Assembly (NCBI GenBank): GCA_948567375.1 | Contig: OX419755.1 | Location: 77,088,931 to 77,152,930, forward strand | From: Lunularia cruciata | Taxonomy: Eukaryota > Streptophyta > Marchantiopsida > Lunulariales > Lunulariaceae | Length of the DNA stretch: 64,000 bases | Direction: 5' to 3' | In this document: piece after piece, positions 41,190 through 54,558 of the stretch | How the letters are laid out: the number at the start of each line of letters is the position of its first letter | Numbering within the stretch: the stretch's first letter is position 1 | The notes under the pieces: model-generated | Seen by the model: the letters and a program-made list of their open reading frames with translations, nothing else | Told to the model about the DNA's origin: nothing | Databases searched by the model: none | Position numbers and translations under genes: made by a program

Positions 41190-42540
41190 GTTAGATTATA
41201 ATAGATAAATATGAAATTATTTTTTAAAAATGAATAATATGCAACCACTTTAAATATTGTGTCAACATATGGGTAAGATGTCCTACAAGAGTTGTTAAGT
41301 ATCTTATATATAATTCACATGTATTCTAAAACACGATGGATTACAATTCAAGAATCTTGATTTTCCTTCTACATCCTCAACATTGTGGATATGGTTGAAA
41401 AAGATTCTATATCTTACTTTGTACTCTCTTGAATTTTTTTTTGTGATTTTGAATTTCACAAAGTATCAAAATTTCAGAATCTCAAATTTTTCCTTAATGT
41501 ATAAAAATAAAACAAATAGAGTCTTTTAGATCCTTTCTATACTCTTTTGTTTATCCTTATCATTTAAAATATTTAAAAATGAACCTAAGGATCTAAAGTT
41601 AAGAGAAAAATTAGAATTATATGTTTATTTTTTCTTATGTAACCAACCTGATTTGCTTTGTTCTTTCATAATAAGATATATCTAAAATATATTTAATTTA
41701 GTTCTTGAAATGTATTAAATGAAATTTAAATTTTATTTATGGATAATATTTTTATAATTAAATACATCAAAATGATGTTAAAATAAATTTAATCATAATC
41801 TCATAAATAGTATAAATTAAATGCATCAAATACAAGATATAAATTTTTGTACATTGACATTGTTTATTAATTGTAACAATAGGATTGAGTTCTAAAACTT
41901 CTTACTATTTCTTTGATTAAATGTGCATGAGTTTTAGAAACAGATATTTGGATTTATGTACATTTTATGGAGATTAAGTATATGTACATTGGATTTGGAT
42001 TTATGTAAATTTTATGGATATTAAATTATTTTTTCCAAATCAAATAGTATATTTAACTAGGTAGAAATGTATGTTTGGAGGTAAGAAGATAGATAATTTG
42101 AATTATAATTCAAGGCTTCAAAATATGAATCTTTTACAAAGATATTTGTGGCAAAATTTAGATTGATCTTACTCATAGAACTATGATGGTTGCCAATCCT
42201 TGTGGTGAGTGTAGTATATGATTACAATGTCTTTGATATTTTAAGCTCCTACAATTTCAAAATATGCACTTCTATCTTCAATCTATCAAGTGTTTTCTTT
42301 GATGTACTTGGACTTATATATTATACTCACTAAGCACTAATACATGATGAAGAGAAAGAGGTAGACAGTACTAAATTAAAACACCATTGAGGACATATAT
42401 TATTCCTTGCAAATGTCCGAAACCTAGTGTAAATGACTATTTATGCTTTTTATCAAGTTGGGTATTATAGAAACGCATCAAACTCTTATATTAAAGAAAT
42501 TTTTTACAAGTCTCATTTTTTTGGGTCATCTAGAACATGG
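41190..42540. other. No gene recognised
   Basis: Very AT-rich, with no frame over 60 codons of interest and no LTR border seen. Confidence 0.5.
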
Positions 42541-42559
42541 TCCTTTGTAGATTGAATCA

Positions 42560-45500
42560 GGTTTCCTTTGGACACCAACAACACTTGACCAAATGCTAAA
42601 AAAATATTCCCAAAGGAAAAAAGAAAAAGGAGTATAAGGCACCAAGAAGTGCAATGTGGAAAATGAGCACAAGTCCCAAAGAAATAAGAGACTAAAAAAA
42701 AACAAGAGTACGAGGCACCAAGGGGAAAATGAGCACATGACAAAAACAAAAAGTGCTAAAAGTTGATAAAAGAATACAACCAAAGGTGAGAGAAAGAAAC
42801 AAAGTATAATCTACTACTAAATTGTGTGATATAGGTCCTCCAAGTATATATGGTAAATGGGGAGAGAGTGTACTAGAGATGATTGGAGCTCTCATTGTTG
42901 TTGCACATCTATGAAGACCCAAAGCTCCAAAGCACTTTAAGGTGATAAAGACTCGTTGATAAAAATAACAGGTGAGTATGGTAGGAGAGACAACCAGAGC
43001 TCTTCTCTTCTATAAAAGATCTTGTGTTGCCTCTAAAAGAAGGTCATTGAATTGGTGATGAAGATGCACACAAATCTCTATAGCCAAAGGTACAAAAGTA
43101 TCAAAGAATAGCCATGGGATGTAATTGTCTTCCTTCCTCTTAGAGGAAATGATTATTGCTACTCTTGCTTGAATGTTAGGTTGTGCTAATGATTCTACTT
43201 AGAGGGAGCTCACAACCACCACATGAAACAAGGTATATAATCCAAATGTGGATGTGACTATATTTTCTCTCATGTGCCAAGGAGATAGTCTAGGTGAATC
43301 TAAGAATGCTCAATTTGTACCTAAGACCAAATATATGATCTATGCCATTGCATTTTGGATGCATCATGAACTCAAGTTACCTCTCCATCATTATAAAATG
43401 TGTATGCTATGAGTGTCATATGTAGACCTCAAGCTTATTAGTCTAGTAGCCCTAGAAGCTTTGGATGTGATAACCCTAAACATAAGGAAAGTGCTATAGT
43501 GAACTCCTTACATGTGAAGCAAAAGAACTCAATCAAAAGGGAGGCATGGAGCTAAGGTTGGAGCCTTTCTCTTTGCATGAGAGAATTCTAGCTTTATTAA
43601 GGAAAGGTGTATCAAGGGAAGTGTTTGAAGAGTGTGGGTATGCATATGTATATTAAAATCTGCTTGAATCTTCCTAGGGTCTAATGATACAAAGTCAATA
43701 AATGTGGGGAGTGTTATTCATGCAAGGCATGGTAATAATTAAAGATCCAAATGAAGATATGACTAGTTATTATAAGTGCATGAATCCACCATCAAGATAG
43801 ATGCCAATGGAAAAATCCAATGATATTATAAGAACTTATTTTTTACAAGGAGACCACGAGAGCCCATACCCCTAAACAAGTTGATGGTGCAATAACCTCT
43901 TGCAATATAAGACTACATCTTCTATGGCTATGGGAAGAGCTATATGTACTCTATCCACTCATTTGATAGTTATGGGAGCATACATAACCATAATAAAATA
44001 AAGTGGAGAAAGTCTAGCATATTGTATTATCAAAATTAATCAGATGAAGTAAGAGTACTCTAGGGATATAAAATCTTGTCAAGATGGAAGACACTTGTGT
44101 ATTCCCCAAAAAAGAGAGTAAATGAGCAGGTTGTAGGTTGAACCAAAGTGTTTGATATAAACTAGCTACAAAAATCATCCTTTCTTAGAGGAGAGCCTAA
44201 AACTCTCAAGCTTCTTACTGAGAACTAGAACCTTGGTGGGAAGTCCAAGGGAGCAAGGATAGCGTATGGACTCCAAACCTTACATTTATGAGTTTTGAAT
44301 CATGAACCCAAGATCTTACACAAAGTATAAAAAGTAGACAAGGCTTGAATTACATCCTCCAAAGGGCCCAATTTGTGAGTATCATCTAGAAGTGATGAGA
44401 AAATACATGAATAAAATGTGGTTGCAACCTCCTACAAAGTTGTGTAGTGAATGATGGTAAATAAAGGTGCACTTATGGGATCTTCCTAATGTATGGACTT
44501 GGCAGATTCCATTTGTGTGAAGTCCCTTGTGATAGTATGGTGAGTATACAACAAGGGTGTCTTTATGTCATAGAAAGCGCATACAAATGGGCCAATGAGT
44601 AGATTTGATCTCCAATTGAGCAAAGAACACAAAATAAAGCTAGATAAGAACTAATAATAACTTTCCTTGCAACCACTTAGAGTAACATGTCACACAAAAA
44701 CGCAAAAGTAACAGAAAAAAATGATGTGAAGTAAAAAGGAAAAAAAAAGTGATAAAGCTATAAAAAAAGTATGTGAGACTCAATGTAGGGAAACAAAAAT
44801 AGAATTGGAAATAGGGTGAACATTGGATGTCTCCTTTGAAGAAGAAAGGAGATAAGATATAGCAAACAAGCAAAAAATGCTAAAGGGTACTAGACCCAAG
44901 ATAATATGCAAACAAAAAGCAAAGAAAAGTGGACATAAAATCTGATGTGTCTAGGAAGATAATCAAGTACATGATCAGAAACCAATCTTGATGGCTCACC
45001 CATTGAGAAACACAAAGAATGGAGTAAAGCATGAGTGAAATACTCTATATGCTATAGCTCCACATTTGGGTGATAGTCATATAGGAAAGAAGGAAAGTCA
45101 TAAATGGTAGGTGGAAAGAGAATCTACAAGGCATATAAAATATTAGTGGAGAGGTAGAAGGTGAAAGTGCCTAAGTTGCACCTCCTTGACCTAATATCAT
45201 GTAATAACAAAGACATTGATGCTTTGGAGTAGAGCATGCAACTATGAGAACTCCATGATCCTCCTAGTTATAATTTGGGCCCATATGGTATACTCATCTC
45301 ATAAGCTCGACCAATCTCCTTGCAAATTGATAAATCCTAGAGGCAATCTCTTGGTGGCCTAATGCACCCATGTGGGCTTGAAGGAGTAAATTCTACTATA
45401 TAAAGAGTGCTAATAAGTTCCAAGCAGAGGTATCAATATCCTATTCATTTGCCAAGATAGCTTGCAATTATAAGGAGAACACATAGTCCATTAGGCTTAA

Positions 45501-45647
45501 AGGCATACAGATTTTAATATACTTATGTGGTCCGGGTAAACCAACTAGAAATGCATAAATAGGGTCAAGGGAATGTAGCCTTGAGTATAAGTCTAGGGAA
45601 AACAGTAGAAATGCATCAATAGGGTCAAGAGAATGTAGCCATGAATA
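42560..45647. repeat. Dispersed repeat R3, copy B, and further non-coding sequence
   Basis: 42560-43260 matches 29860-30420. The following 2.4 kb is similar in style (purine-rich plus strand, no long frame) and may be the rest of the same non-autonomous element, which would then be over 3 kb. A short direct repeat near its end (AGGGTCAAGGGAATGTAGCC at 45552 and AGGGTCAAGAGAATGTAGCC at 45621) precedes the solo LTR. Confidence 0.55.
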
Positions 45648-46387
45648 TGCAATACTCCGAGGACAAGAGGAGAGAGAAAACACAGATTTCCCACTCAATC
45701 TTCCAATGCCCCAAAGGAGCACCTTCTCTTTATTATATAGACAAAGAGGATCTCCTCCAAGGAAGCTCCACCAAAGGATATAGACATAGATAGGTGACAT
45801 TTCAGCAATCTCCACCCTTGGATTACTTACGTGGGTGGGTGACATGTCGGTCCTTGTCCTTTCTGGTTGGTCAAACAAGCTTTAATAGAAGGGAATCTTT
45901 TAGGGAAGCTTCTTGTAGGAATCTCAAAATCACATGGGTGAGGTACCATTGGAAAGCTCTCTATGAGATAAACTAGGGGGAGGGAATTCTAGCCTCCCAT
46001 TTGTTTAGATGGGGGGAATTTACATATTTTTGAGGCCTAATTCATCTGTTTAGGCCTCCAAAATTGCCTTCAAAGATTTCAGGCATATTTCAATTCCTAC
46101 TCTATTAGTAGAAGTCCACTTTTAGTGATATCTCTTTTTGAACATTTTAGTCCATCATGAGTAACATCCTTCCAAATGCTACTAAATCAATTCTCACCTT
46201 TAAATCATATGTCTAGCTATTGGTTCTAAGGTTTCCAAGTCTATTTTGGTTTCTACCCTATTAGTAGAAGTACTCTTTTGGTGATATTGCTATCTGATCT
46301 AATTTTTTCCATGATATATAACATCATTCCAGATATTACCAAACTGAATTTCACATCTAGATCAGATGGCTAGCTCTTGGTATTACA
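45648..46387 (-). repeat. Solo LTR of the Gypsy-1 family
   Basis: About 740 bp aligning over its whole length with 5755-6488, from TGCAATACTCCGAGG to GGTATTACA. It includes the internal duplication of about 156 bp. It is clearly more diverged than the two Gypsy-1 LTRs are from each other. Flanks GAATA and AAGTA do not form a clean target-site duplication. No internal region is attached. Confidence 0.92.
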
Positions 46388-48930
46388 AAGTATGAGTCTA
46401 GTGAAGCTTGAATAAATATGACAAAAGTATACATATAATCTAGAAAGGACTTAGTGGGTTGGCATGTATGGATGTACCAAGGATACAAATGGAAGAGTAT
46501 GATCTTGTGGTATTGGTGAGTTTGTAGAGCTAGGAGGAGCGGTTACAATAGGAAGATCAAGGATGGAGGTAAGAAAATATGTCATATCTCTAAAAGAGAA
46601 TCAAATTTTGTAGGGTCTTCTTTTGGTATAAGCAAAGTACATGATATATGAATCAAAGGGACTCCATCTAGATAAACCTGATTAATTATGAAAGTATGCT
46701 GAAAAAGTCAATATTGAGACTATTTACTTATTGCATGTAAGGGATAGAAGATGCTAGATGAAGAGTGTTGCTTATGATATATGATAGTCCTTAAGTCCTT
46801 GTGACAAAGAAAAAAAATTGAAGCATTGCAAGATACTCCACACACACACACACACACACACACGAGGAGAAAACAAAGCAAAAAGGAGGAGAAAACAAAG
46901 CAAGGATAAAGAACACAAACTGAAATGAGTGAATGTGCTTATCTATAGCCACAAGAGGTCATCCCTCCCCCACACTCAACTCTTCACTCAATCCAATTCC
47001 ACTTCAAAATGTATGCCTTTGATGATCTCTATTGCCACTCCAATAAAGTCCACACATTTGAGATCACTCTTGATCCAAAATCAGTCCAATCCTCACCATA
47101 AAATATGTAACTCTTGCAACCCCTTTTGCACTCCGATGAAGTTTGTAGAGCTCAACACCTCACTCAGCTCCAAGCACTTTCAAAACCTAAGATCATCTCA
47201 CAATCAAAACCCAAAAATCTCTAAGATTGCCTACCAAATTGCCACCTTTGAAAAATATCAATTGTCCCTTGTCTCTTGTCCAAAATTGGTCAGTCAAAGT
47301 TGTTCTACATGGACTCTTATTGCTCTCTTCTTGTTCTCTTGTTGTGTTTGCTCTATATGTGGGTGTGTTGTGTATGAATTTGTACACCAATTAGTCCCCA
47401 TTAACAACTTGCTCCTTTGACCAAGGGTGATTGCATTGCTTATACTTGATTTCATGCTCTTTTGCTATAAAATCAAAAGGAAATGCTTCTTCAATTATTT
47501 AGATTCAAAATTGACCTATAAAGTCTACTTCACATCCCAATAATGATTTGGTTCTTTCATCAGCTTGCATTAGACTTTGGGTGGTGTGGCTTGCAATTGC
47601 TTTTTGTGAGATCAATTCAGAACAACCTTTAGCAAGAATTACCACAGCCATGCCAAACCATTCAAGTTAGCATTCAATTCCTCACTCATGTCGGGTTAAC
47701 TCGGTAGTAGTCTCTTTCCAATTTTGAAGCCTATTTGCACAGAATTTCTATGGGCAAGTTTGCAAGGCAATTAGAATGTCTCTCCTATCACACTCCACTA
47801 ATGCTAATTTTTGTTCAATTATCTTTCTCCTCTCTACTAAGTACTTTTCACAAGCTTTTCTTTTGCATGTAACATTATTGCTTAGTTTAATTTTCTAATT
47901 GCCGTCGAGTCATTCTGTGCTATTTATTTTTTTGTTTATCACTTTTATTTTACGTTTTAATTCACTAATACCCATTCTGTGTTTCGATTCCTTTCCTTTA
48001 CCCAGATCCTATAAAAGGCATTCAATTTAATATGTATAAAGTGGAAATTAGTTCAAGTGTTAAATCAATTCAACCAATATCATCATTCAGAAAAATTAAC
48101 CACATCAACCATGATTTACAATTTTATTTAGTACTTTGCATATGGGTTTGGGTTTGGGAATTGGATGAAAAGATTTGGAGGTGAGATCACATGCATTTGG
48201 TATTGCATCAGATTTTTTACAATTTCTCAAGTAATCAAATTTTCATTGACTATATTTCCTTTGCATCATCATCAATTTCTATTCCTTGTCGTGGTATCAC
48301 TCTCAAATGTGAAAATATAGTTTACATGGTTGTACGTTTTGGATTTCATCATAGACATTGGAGAAAATTCATATCTTTCCACTACGAATGCTATGACTTG
48401 CACTCACTATCACTATTAGAAATAAAGGCACCAATGAAGGAAGTGAATTTGGTTGAATTGATTTAACTCACAGAATTGGATGATCTTCGTCGTTGCTTAT
48501 GTGATTCTTGGTTTATTTTGCTGATGATGATTTCTCCTAGCAGTTCAAAATTTTAGTTAGATGGTGTTACCGAAATGTATTCAGTAGGTTTTATATATTA
48601 GTTCTATCTTAATTATTTTAGTAAACTGAAATAAATTTCTTGGCTTCTCTAGATAGTATGAAACTCATACATTTCACAATCTATCTTAATTTTTTTCCGA
48701 CTCAAAGGAAAAGTATTCCTCCAATTCATTCTATTTTTGAATGATTATTTATCTCATAACCTCATTCCTTATTGGAGCAAAAGGGTTGTCTAGATTTTAC
48801 TTCAATGAAAAATCATATTTAGAGATATTACTTGGGCTTCTCTTACTCAATCCTCAATCTAGATAACACTAGATAGCATATGAACGGAACATTGTATGAT
48901 AAATATTTGCTCAGGAAGCATTACTCTTAT
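46388..48930. other. No gene recognised; simple repeats
   Basis: Contains the (CA)n run at 46839-46863 and a tandem GAGGAGAAAACAAAGCAA motif (46864-46900). The 163-codon plus-strand frame 46929-47420 has a Ser/Asn/His-rich, low-complexity composition and no recognised domain. Confidence 0.5.
46839..46863 (+). repeat. (CA)n microsatellite
   Basis: An uninterrupted CA run of about 12 units. Confidence 0.95.
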
Positions 48931-48979
48931 CAAACTCTCAACACCCCTCTTTAATGTTTCTTTTATTCAACTAATATCT

Positions 48980-49284
48980 CACTAACTTACAAATTGGAAG
49001 ACCTTTAATAAAATATTTGTAGATTGTTCTCTTTAGAGATCCACAAAAGAATTACTTCCTCCCTTTAAAGTGATATTAATTTCTTATATCTAATCACTAC
49101 TGAATATAGAATGCTTAACCAAGGCAATAGGACTGGAATTATCCATGAACAGTTTTTTTGGAGTTGTTGTGCCCATATACATTGCTACACAATATACATC
49201 ACTGTCAACATCATACACTGTAGAAGCACAATGCACATATAAGTCATACATAACCACAATTATCAGATTTTTTATAACTCTCAA
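48980..49284 (-). pseudogene. Copia-5 RNase H end
   Basis: LFMDNSSPIALVKHSIF corresponds to the DN-x-SAI-A-L segment of Copia RNase H, and a decayed copy of the polyprotein end follows before the polypurine tract. The frame is broken after the SIFSSD segment. Confidence 0.65.
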
Positions 49285-50552
49285 ATCAACTCAACTCAGA
49301 TCAGTACTTGATCTTTCACTTTATAAATTACCAACAATTGGGCACTAATTACAGTCAAGCCACACACACTCTAGCTAAGAGAATCAAGATAATGCTTGTT
49401 GGCCTCTGTCCACCATAGCCAGGAACTCAAAGGCTCAACATCAAAGAAGTGAGCTCTCTAGAGCTGCACTTCAAAAGTATACCCCCTAGACTTGAGCTAG
49501 GTCTAAAACCCTAACGGTCCCACTGACAACACACTTGACGATGCGGATAGTGCAAAGTGACAATGGGTCCCACAATGAAGTCAATACCCCAAACACAAAA
49601 TCTGACCGTCGGAAAGTAGTCTATAGGAAACTGCTGAAATACTTCTAACTACTATCAATGCAACTCTAGTGTCCAAGCAATCTAGATGAGGAACTACAAA
49701 TGGCATGACAAAGTATCTTTATCCAATCATAAATTTGCTAGGATACTCCATAACCAAATTGCTTCACAAGTAGCCTTAGTAAAACTCTTGTCTTAAATAT
49801 CTGCAAAGGCAAGGTAGCTTGTTATTTTGTAGACCATCCAGAACCATACTAAAGACCTCAACAAATTGCATATTAAGAGTGCAAAGACTACAAGAACATT
49901 CCTTGGATGAACAACTTATAAGTTAAAACTTATGTTTATATAAAAATTAAATCCGAATACATTCCCAACAAGTACATTTGGACTCATCAATACACTAACC
50001 TTGGATTTCAACCTCAACGCTGCAGATCATTTAGAAAAGTACCCTTCAGAAGTATTTGGATATCTTGATGTAGATTTTGTATGGCTCTATCTACATTGCA
50101 ATTTGCAATGGTAAATTTCTCCATGGGTTAGGATGCTCTTATCTTCTATCCCAAAATTCATTATCCCTATAAGGTATTGAGAAAATCTTCTTCACGCTCA
50201 TCAATAATATGTTTTGGACTCCTTCTATATAAATTGGTTGATTGCATTAAGCAAGTGAGAAATATCAGGCCATACAACAGGAAACTAGTAAGAAGTTAAG
50301 ATACTATTAATTTCTTGGATAATATTCTTCATTCTTATCAAAATTTGGATCTCCTATACAAAATTGAGGAGTAATGATTGGGTTTTACTATTTTGCACTG
50401 TATATTAAGGAATTCTCAACCTTTTTTTACTTGGGTGAGCACGGTGACTTATTCTGCCTCCAAATATTAACATCAAGAAAAAAATAATTTCTCCTCTAGT
50501 CTTTCATATTAAAGTTTGAGTTTAAGGAAATTTTCACCTCTACAATAATTAG

Positions 50553-51029
50553 CTAACTATCTCCACTTATGATAATATCATCCACATAAAGGTTGAAGCT
50601 CTTGCTTATGCACTTACATATAGAATTGAATGGGATATCCTCTTTGTAGAACCAACTTCCCATTAAGATGATATAGATATTCACGTATGTCATACAAATA
50701 CTTGAAGATGCATTATAAACATCTATGAACTTGTATACCAAGCCTTTAAACCGTCCTTCAACTTGTAGAATGATTCTTTCCATCCACACACTAAGTCTTC
50801 TTTCTATAGTTAGGATCTCAGTGGTGTTGTACATATACTTAAATAATCTATAACAGGAAATATGTTTATACATTTGATGTATGTTCCAACCAAATAATAT
50901 AGCTAGAGAAGTAACCTTTTGGATGATATTCAATTTAGCCAGAAGAGTAAAGCTCTCATACAAGTCCAACCTTATATTTGAGAATATCCTTAAGCCACAA
51001 GCATTGCCTTGTGCCTCTTCAAAGTCCAA
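50553..51029 (-). pseudogene. Copia-5 reverse transcriptase fragment
   Basis: A 158-codon open frame. It begins in the RT N-terminal region (LDLYESFTLLAKLNIIQKV), continues through GWNIHQM, and ends with the intact catalytic box YVDD at 50577-50588 in LYVDDIIISGD. The middle is diverged from other Copia RTs and lacks clear signature residues, indicating decay without stops. Confidence 0.78.
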
Positions 51030-51060
51030 TCAGATTTCAATTTCAGCATAAATTTTCTTT

Positions 51061-52200
51061 TTGTGCAATAGCCTTTTTACATATTGGTAATTTCACCAAC
51101 TCCCAAGTTTGAGTCTTATGGATAAAATTATGATCAATCAATATCATATTGCCTCTATTTATATATGCTACTCTTGAATATTATTGATATTTTTAAAACC
51201 TGAAGTTCCACTTGATATCATACATTTCCCATCAAAGCTACTATTGAAAATTCTAAAAATCATCAGGAAATTCTCTTTGACTTTGTAGATTGCAGTAGGC
51301 TGAAGATTCTGGTCTTTCATCATAAATCTCATCCAATGTACAGGATTAGAAAAGTAGTAGGTTGTAATTCCTTATCCATACTTGGCTATTCTCAAATTGG
51401 AGAAATACCTTTACTAATAAGATTATGATCTTGTACTTGTTTCCTTTAGTTCTACATAAATAAAAAGTGAAGATTGTTAGAGCTCTAGAACTTCTCTTCA
51501 AATTTTGCAAAATCCTGATGAAATAATATAAATAACTTTATATTTTTTCATTATCAAAATTAAACTTGAAACTTCAATTTGTACTAAAATTTCTCAATTC
51601 AGATTTTTCCTACAATTTCTCTTTTTGTAGTCCTCTTTAGGAATTTAATATACTTAGTACATCAACCTTAAGCTTATTGTTAAATGATATAACCTTGAGC
51701 ATACTTCTTACTATTTTGATTACCATACAATCTCTCTTATCCTCCATCCCACTTGGTTGTAGAGTTCAGAAGGAAGTGAGGGATCTCCTTATCTTTTTGA
51801 TTAAAATAGAAGTTTTCAGAGATTATAGACAATAATTCTACTCCCCTTTTTGATCTAATGGTTTTGGTAACAAATTGAAGGATTGTAAGTAAGTAACAAT
51901 TCATTCATTCAAAGATATGAGTCAGAAATGATCAGATACAAAAGAAAATGTCACATTAGAGTCCTTAACTATTTACTATTTAACCTTTTTGGGCAAAGAC
52001 AAGTCCCATATGAGTACAATGACAAAACAAAGGTGCATTGTTGAAATGGCAAAGGATAATCACTTACGCTTAGTATATAAATCCAAAGATTTCCTAGAAA
52101 GTGATGGTTCAAAATGGGGTGATCCTCTTCTCCAAAGGTCACTTGAAGATACTCCCAAAAGATAAGTGTCCTACCTTTTTGAATAAGGGAGGTTTGGTCT
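51061..52200. other. No gene recognised
   Basis: AT-rich; by position it could hold the decayed integrase of Copia-5 on the minus strand, but I could not read it. Confidence 0.45.
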
Positions 52201-52229
52201 TCAAAAGTTAAAGAACTGCTCTTTCTTCT

Positions 52230-52520
52230 GAAGGGGCAGTTCTTCTGAAGCTTTTTGCTCCTTCCAAAGTTTGGGTTTGTATATCTTCCAAAGGTTTTAT
52301 CTTTATGGAAAGACAAATGTTCTTCTCTTCCAAACGCACTATTTTTACCAAGAGCAAATGTTTAAACCCTTGGAAGGCATCATCTTCATCAAAGACCAAT
52401 GTTCTATCCTTTTGAAGGCACTAACTTTGGCTAAAGACCAATGTTCTTACCCTTGGAAGGCACCATCTTCACCAAAGATAGATGTTCTACCCTTTGCAAG
52501 GCATAATCTTTGGAGGACTA
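52230..52520. repeat. Minisatellite-like tandem repeat, about 41 bp unit
   Basis: Diverged units of the form CTTGGAAGGCAtCATCTTC then ACCAAAGACCAATGTTCTA, starting near 52368, 52411 and 52454, with weaker units to the left. Similar CCAAAGA/TCTTC words recur at 55440-55640. Confidence 0.7.
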
Positions 52521-52539
52521 CATGATCTTTGTGACAATC

Positions 52540-52930
52540 TATCCATTCAGTCTTCACACTTTTGTTAATTGCAACACTCAACACTAGTTTTCAAGGCATT
52601 GCAGTCAAAAAAACATAAAGAAACCAAGGATCAAAAATAAAAAGCAACCAACAATGCATATTGAGATTCTTCACCAAAGTGCAAACATGAATGAAGAAAA
52701 TTTGTTGAGGAGAGATTGAAAAAGCAACAAAGAACTACAAAGCTCTTTCACTTTATTCAAAAATTGTATATTGAACAATATAGCACTTCAAATGTTCCAC
52801 CTAAATATTTGTAGGTATTTGGGACTACAAACTAAAAACCTAACAAAAATAGCCACCACCTAAGATGAAACACCAAGAAAACATCTAACAGTTGTCATTC
52901 TCAATGATTAATGGTCCTACTTACCATAGT
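52540..52930 (-). repeat. LTR-like sequence downstream of the ORF-X cassette, copy A
   Basis: On the minus strand TATTTAGGTGGAACATTTG then AGTGCTATATTGTTCAATATAC then AAAGTGAAAGAGCTTTG aligns with the corresponding stretch near 59065-58975. Both copies lie left of a coiled-coil ORF. The borders are not defined. Confidence 0.6.
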
Positions 52931-52999
52931 GGGTATGATAAATGTACTAATGGCTCAACATGCTTACCCACTACCTCCTCAACTAGTTCTGGACTCTCT

Positions 53000-54330
53000 A
53001 GGGCTTTGTCAAAGCTTTTCTTTTGATCTAGAGACTCTACAACCTGATCAAAATGGGCCTTAATGTTAATATTATCATCCACAAGTTCTCTTGTAACTCC
53101 CTAAATGGTGGAATTCATGAAGACCATGGCAATGGTCTCCATGAATTCCACCATCAACTCCTCCATGACTTTGACATATGCATCACCATTTTTTGAAATA
53201 TTTTCCTCCTCAATCCTTTTATCATCAGTATTATCATTAACTCGGTAGAGGAACGGGTGTCAAGGCCATTAATTGCAATTTCTTCCTCTTCTCCACATGC
53301 AAGCAAACAATAATATTGATGAGCTCTTGATTCATTCTTTTTATGTTATTTTACAAGACTATACATGTTCTTGATACTCCTCAATCCAAATGATTGTCTC
53401 CCTTTGATGTACAGATGATACATCCTTGTAACTTGCCTTTGGATGGTAGCCAAGGCTTGTTTGGTCACCAATTATCTTACCTATACTTTGAACTGAAGGT
53501 TCCTTCCTTCAAGTTCAGCCTTCTCCTTTGCTACTCTCTTCTCAAGATTGGTGACCATCTTCCAAAGATCCTCCAATTGATTCTTCATCAAAAGTTCTCT
53601 TCTTTGATTTATTTCCTATCATGCAAAGAAACCCAAGACCAGCCAATTCCTTCTCTTAATTTTGTTCCCTCTTGGTCTTCATTTTCTTACTCTTCTCTTG
53701 CTCAGCATAAAAAATCCTCAAGGCATCTAACTCCTATGGGCCAATTGACTCAACACCTTGTGTCTTTTGCTCTTCATAAAAATAAAGAACTTCACTCTTG
53801 AGGGAGGTGACTTTTCTTTTGGTGACTTGGTGATTGCATGTGCATTTTTGCAACCATAGATGAATAATAAAATAAGGTCTAACAACTTCTTTCATACACC
53901 AAGTAGTGGGTGTCAAGAACTTTAATTAAGATCAATAAGATATCTAGGGTGTATCATACTCTAAGCACACCAAACCATTCTTCTTTGCTGGTCAAGCTCG
54001 TCCTTCTCTCTTTTGGTAGCTTGGCATGTTCTTGTTGTTATCACCTCCACTTTCTTCATGATTGATATAGCTTGAGTCTCCTTGGTCTAGCCTTTTGTTG
54101 CATCCTTGTCTTGGCTCAATTGTTGAATATGGAGCTTCTCTGATTCCTTTGGAGGATAATGCTTGGAAGTGAGCATGTTGCTTATTCCCAAAGTGTTGGT
54201 ATCTTCAAGAGCCTTACCTTATTGACTCTTTACCACTTCATCTTTGAGTTCTTCTACTTTTACTTCTTCATTATTGAAGTCGGTTTATGAATTTCCATAG
54301 GGTTTTCTTTTAAGTGTTCTTCATATTGTG
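53000..54330 (-). pseudogene. Coiled-coil ORF of the ORF-X cassette, copy A
   Basis: Minus-strand translation in shifting frames is rich in Glu, Lys and Gln with heptad-like spacing: KALEDTNTLGISNML, EKLHIQQLSQDKDATKG, ISIMKKVEVITTRTCQ, ATKREKDELDQQ (54230-53985), VTSLKSEVLYFYEEQK, GVESIGP (53830-53735) and ELDALRIFYAEQEKSKKMK. It is broken by stops. It follows ORF-X copy A on the same strand, as in the 59-61 kb copy. No function can be assigned beyond a probable oligomerising coiled coil. Confidence 0.6.
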
Positions 54331-54558
54331 TATCTTAATCTTCTTCTAACTCTTGAACGACTTGCAACTTCCTTGCCTTCTTTTGAGTGGATATCTTCTT
54401 GGCAAAATGAGTGGTGTTGAACTTGTGCTTCTTCTCCTTCCTAACAAGGATCACCTACTTTTGTATGTGTCAATATTCCTCATTGGCCACTCTCATGAGC
54501 TCCATTTTCTGCCTACCTTCATGGTCTTCTTTGAAATAAGCAGGAGATACTTCATAAC

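Larger units (their letters stand above)
48931..51060 (-). mobile_element. Copia-5: RT/RNase H relic, minus strand
   Basis: Minus strand from right: RT (51029-50553), RT end and RNase H start (about 50540-50000, with RYPNTSEGYF-like pieces), an insert at 49300-49990 of unknown type, the RNase H end (49284-48980), a polypurine tract AAAGAGGGG and an LTR start TGTTGAGAGTTTGATAAG near 48944. The LTR end was not found. Gag and integrase were not recognised. Confidence 0.75.

Noticed and set aside
46929-47420. 163-codon plus-strand ORF
   Set aside because: Low-complexity Ser/Asn/His-rich composition, no domain, no homologue within the window; kept only as part of a gene-free stretch.
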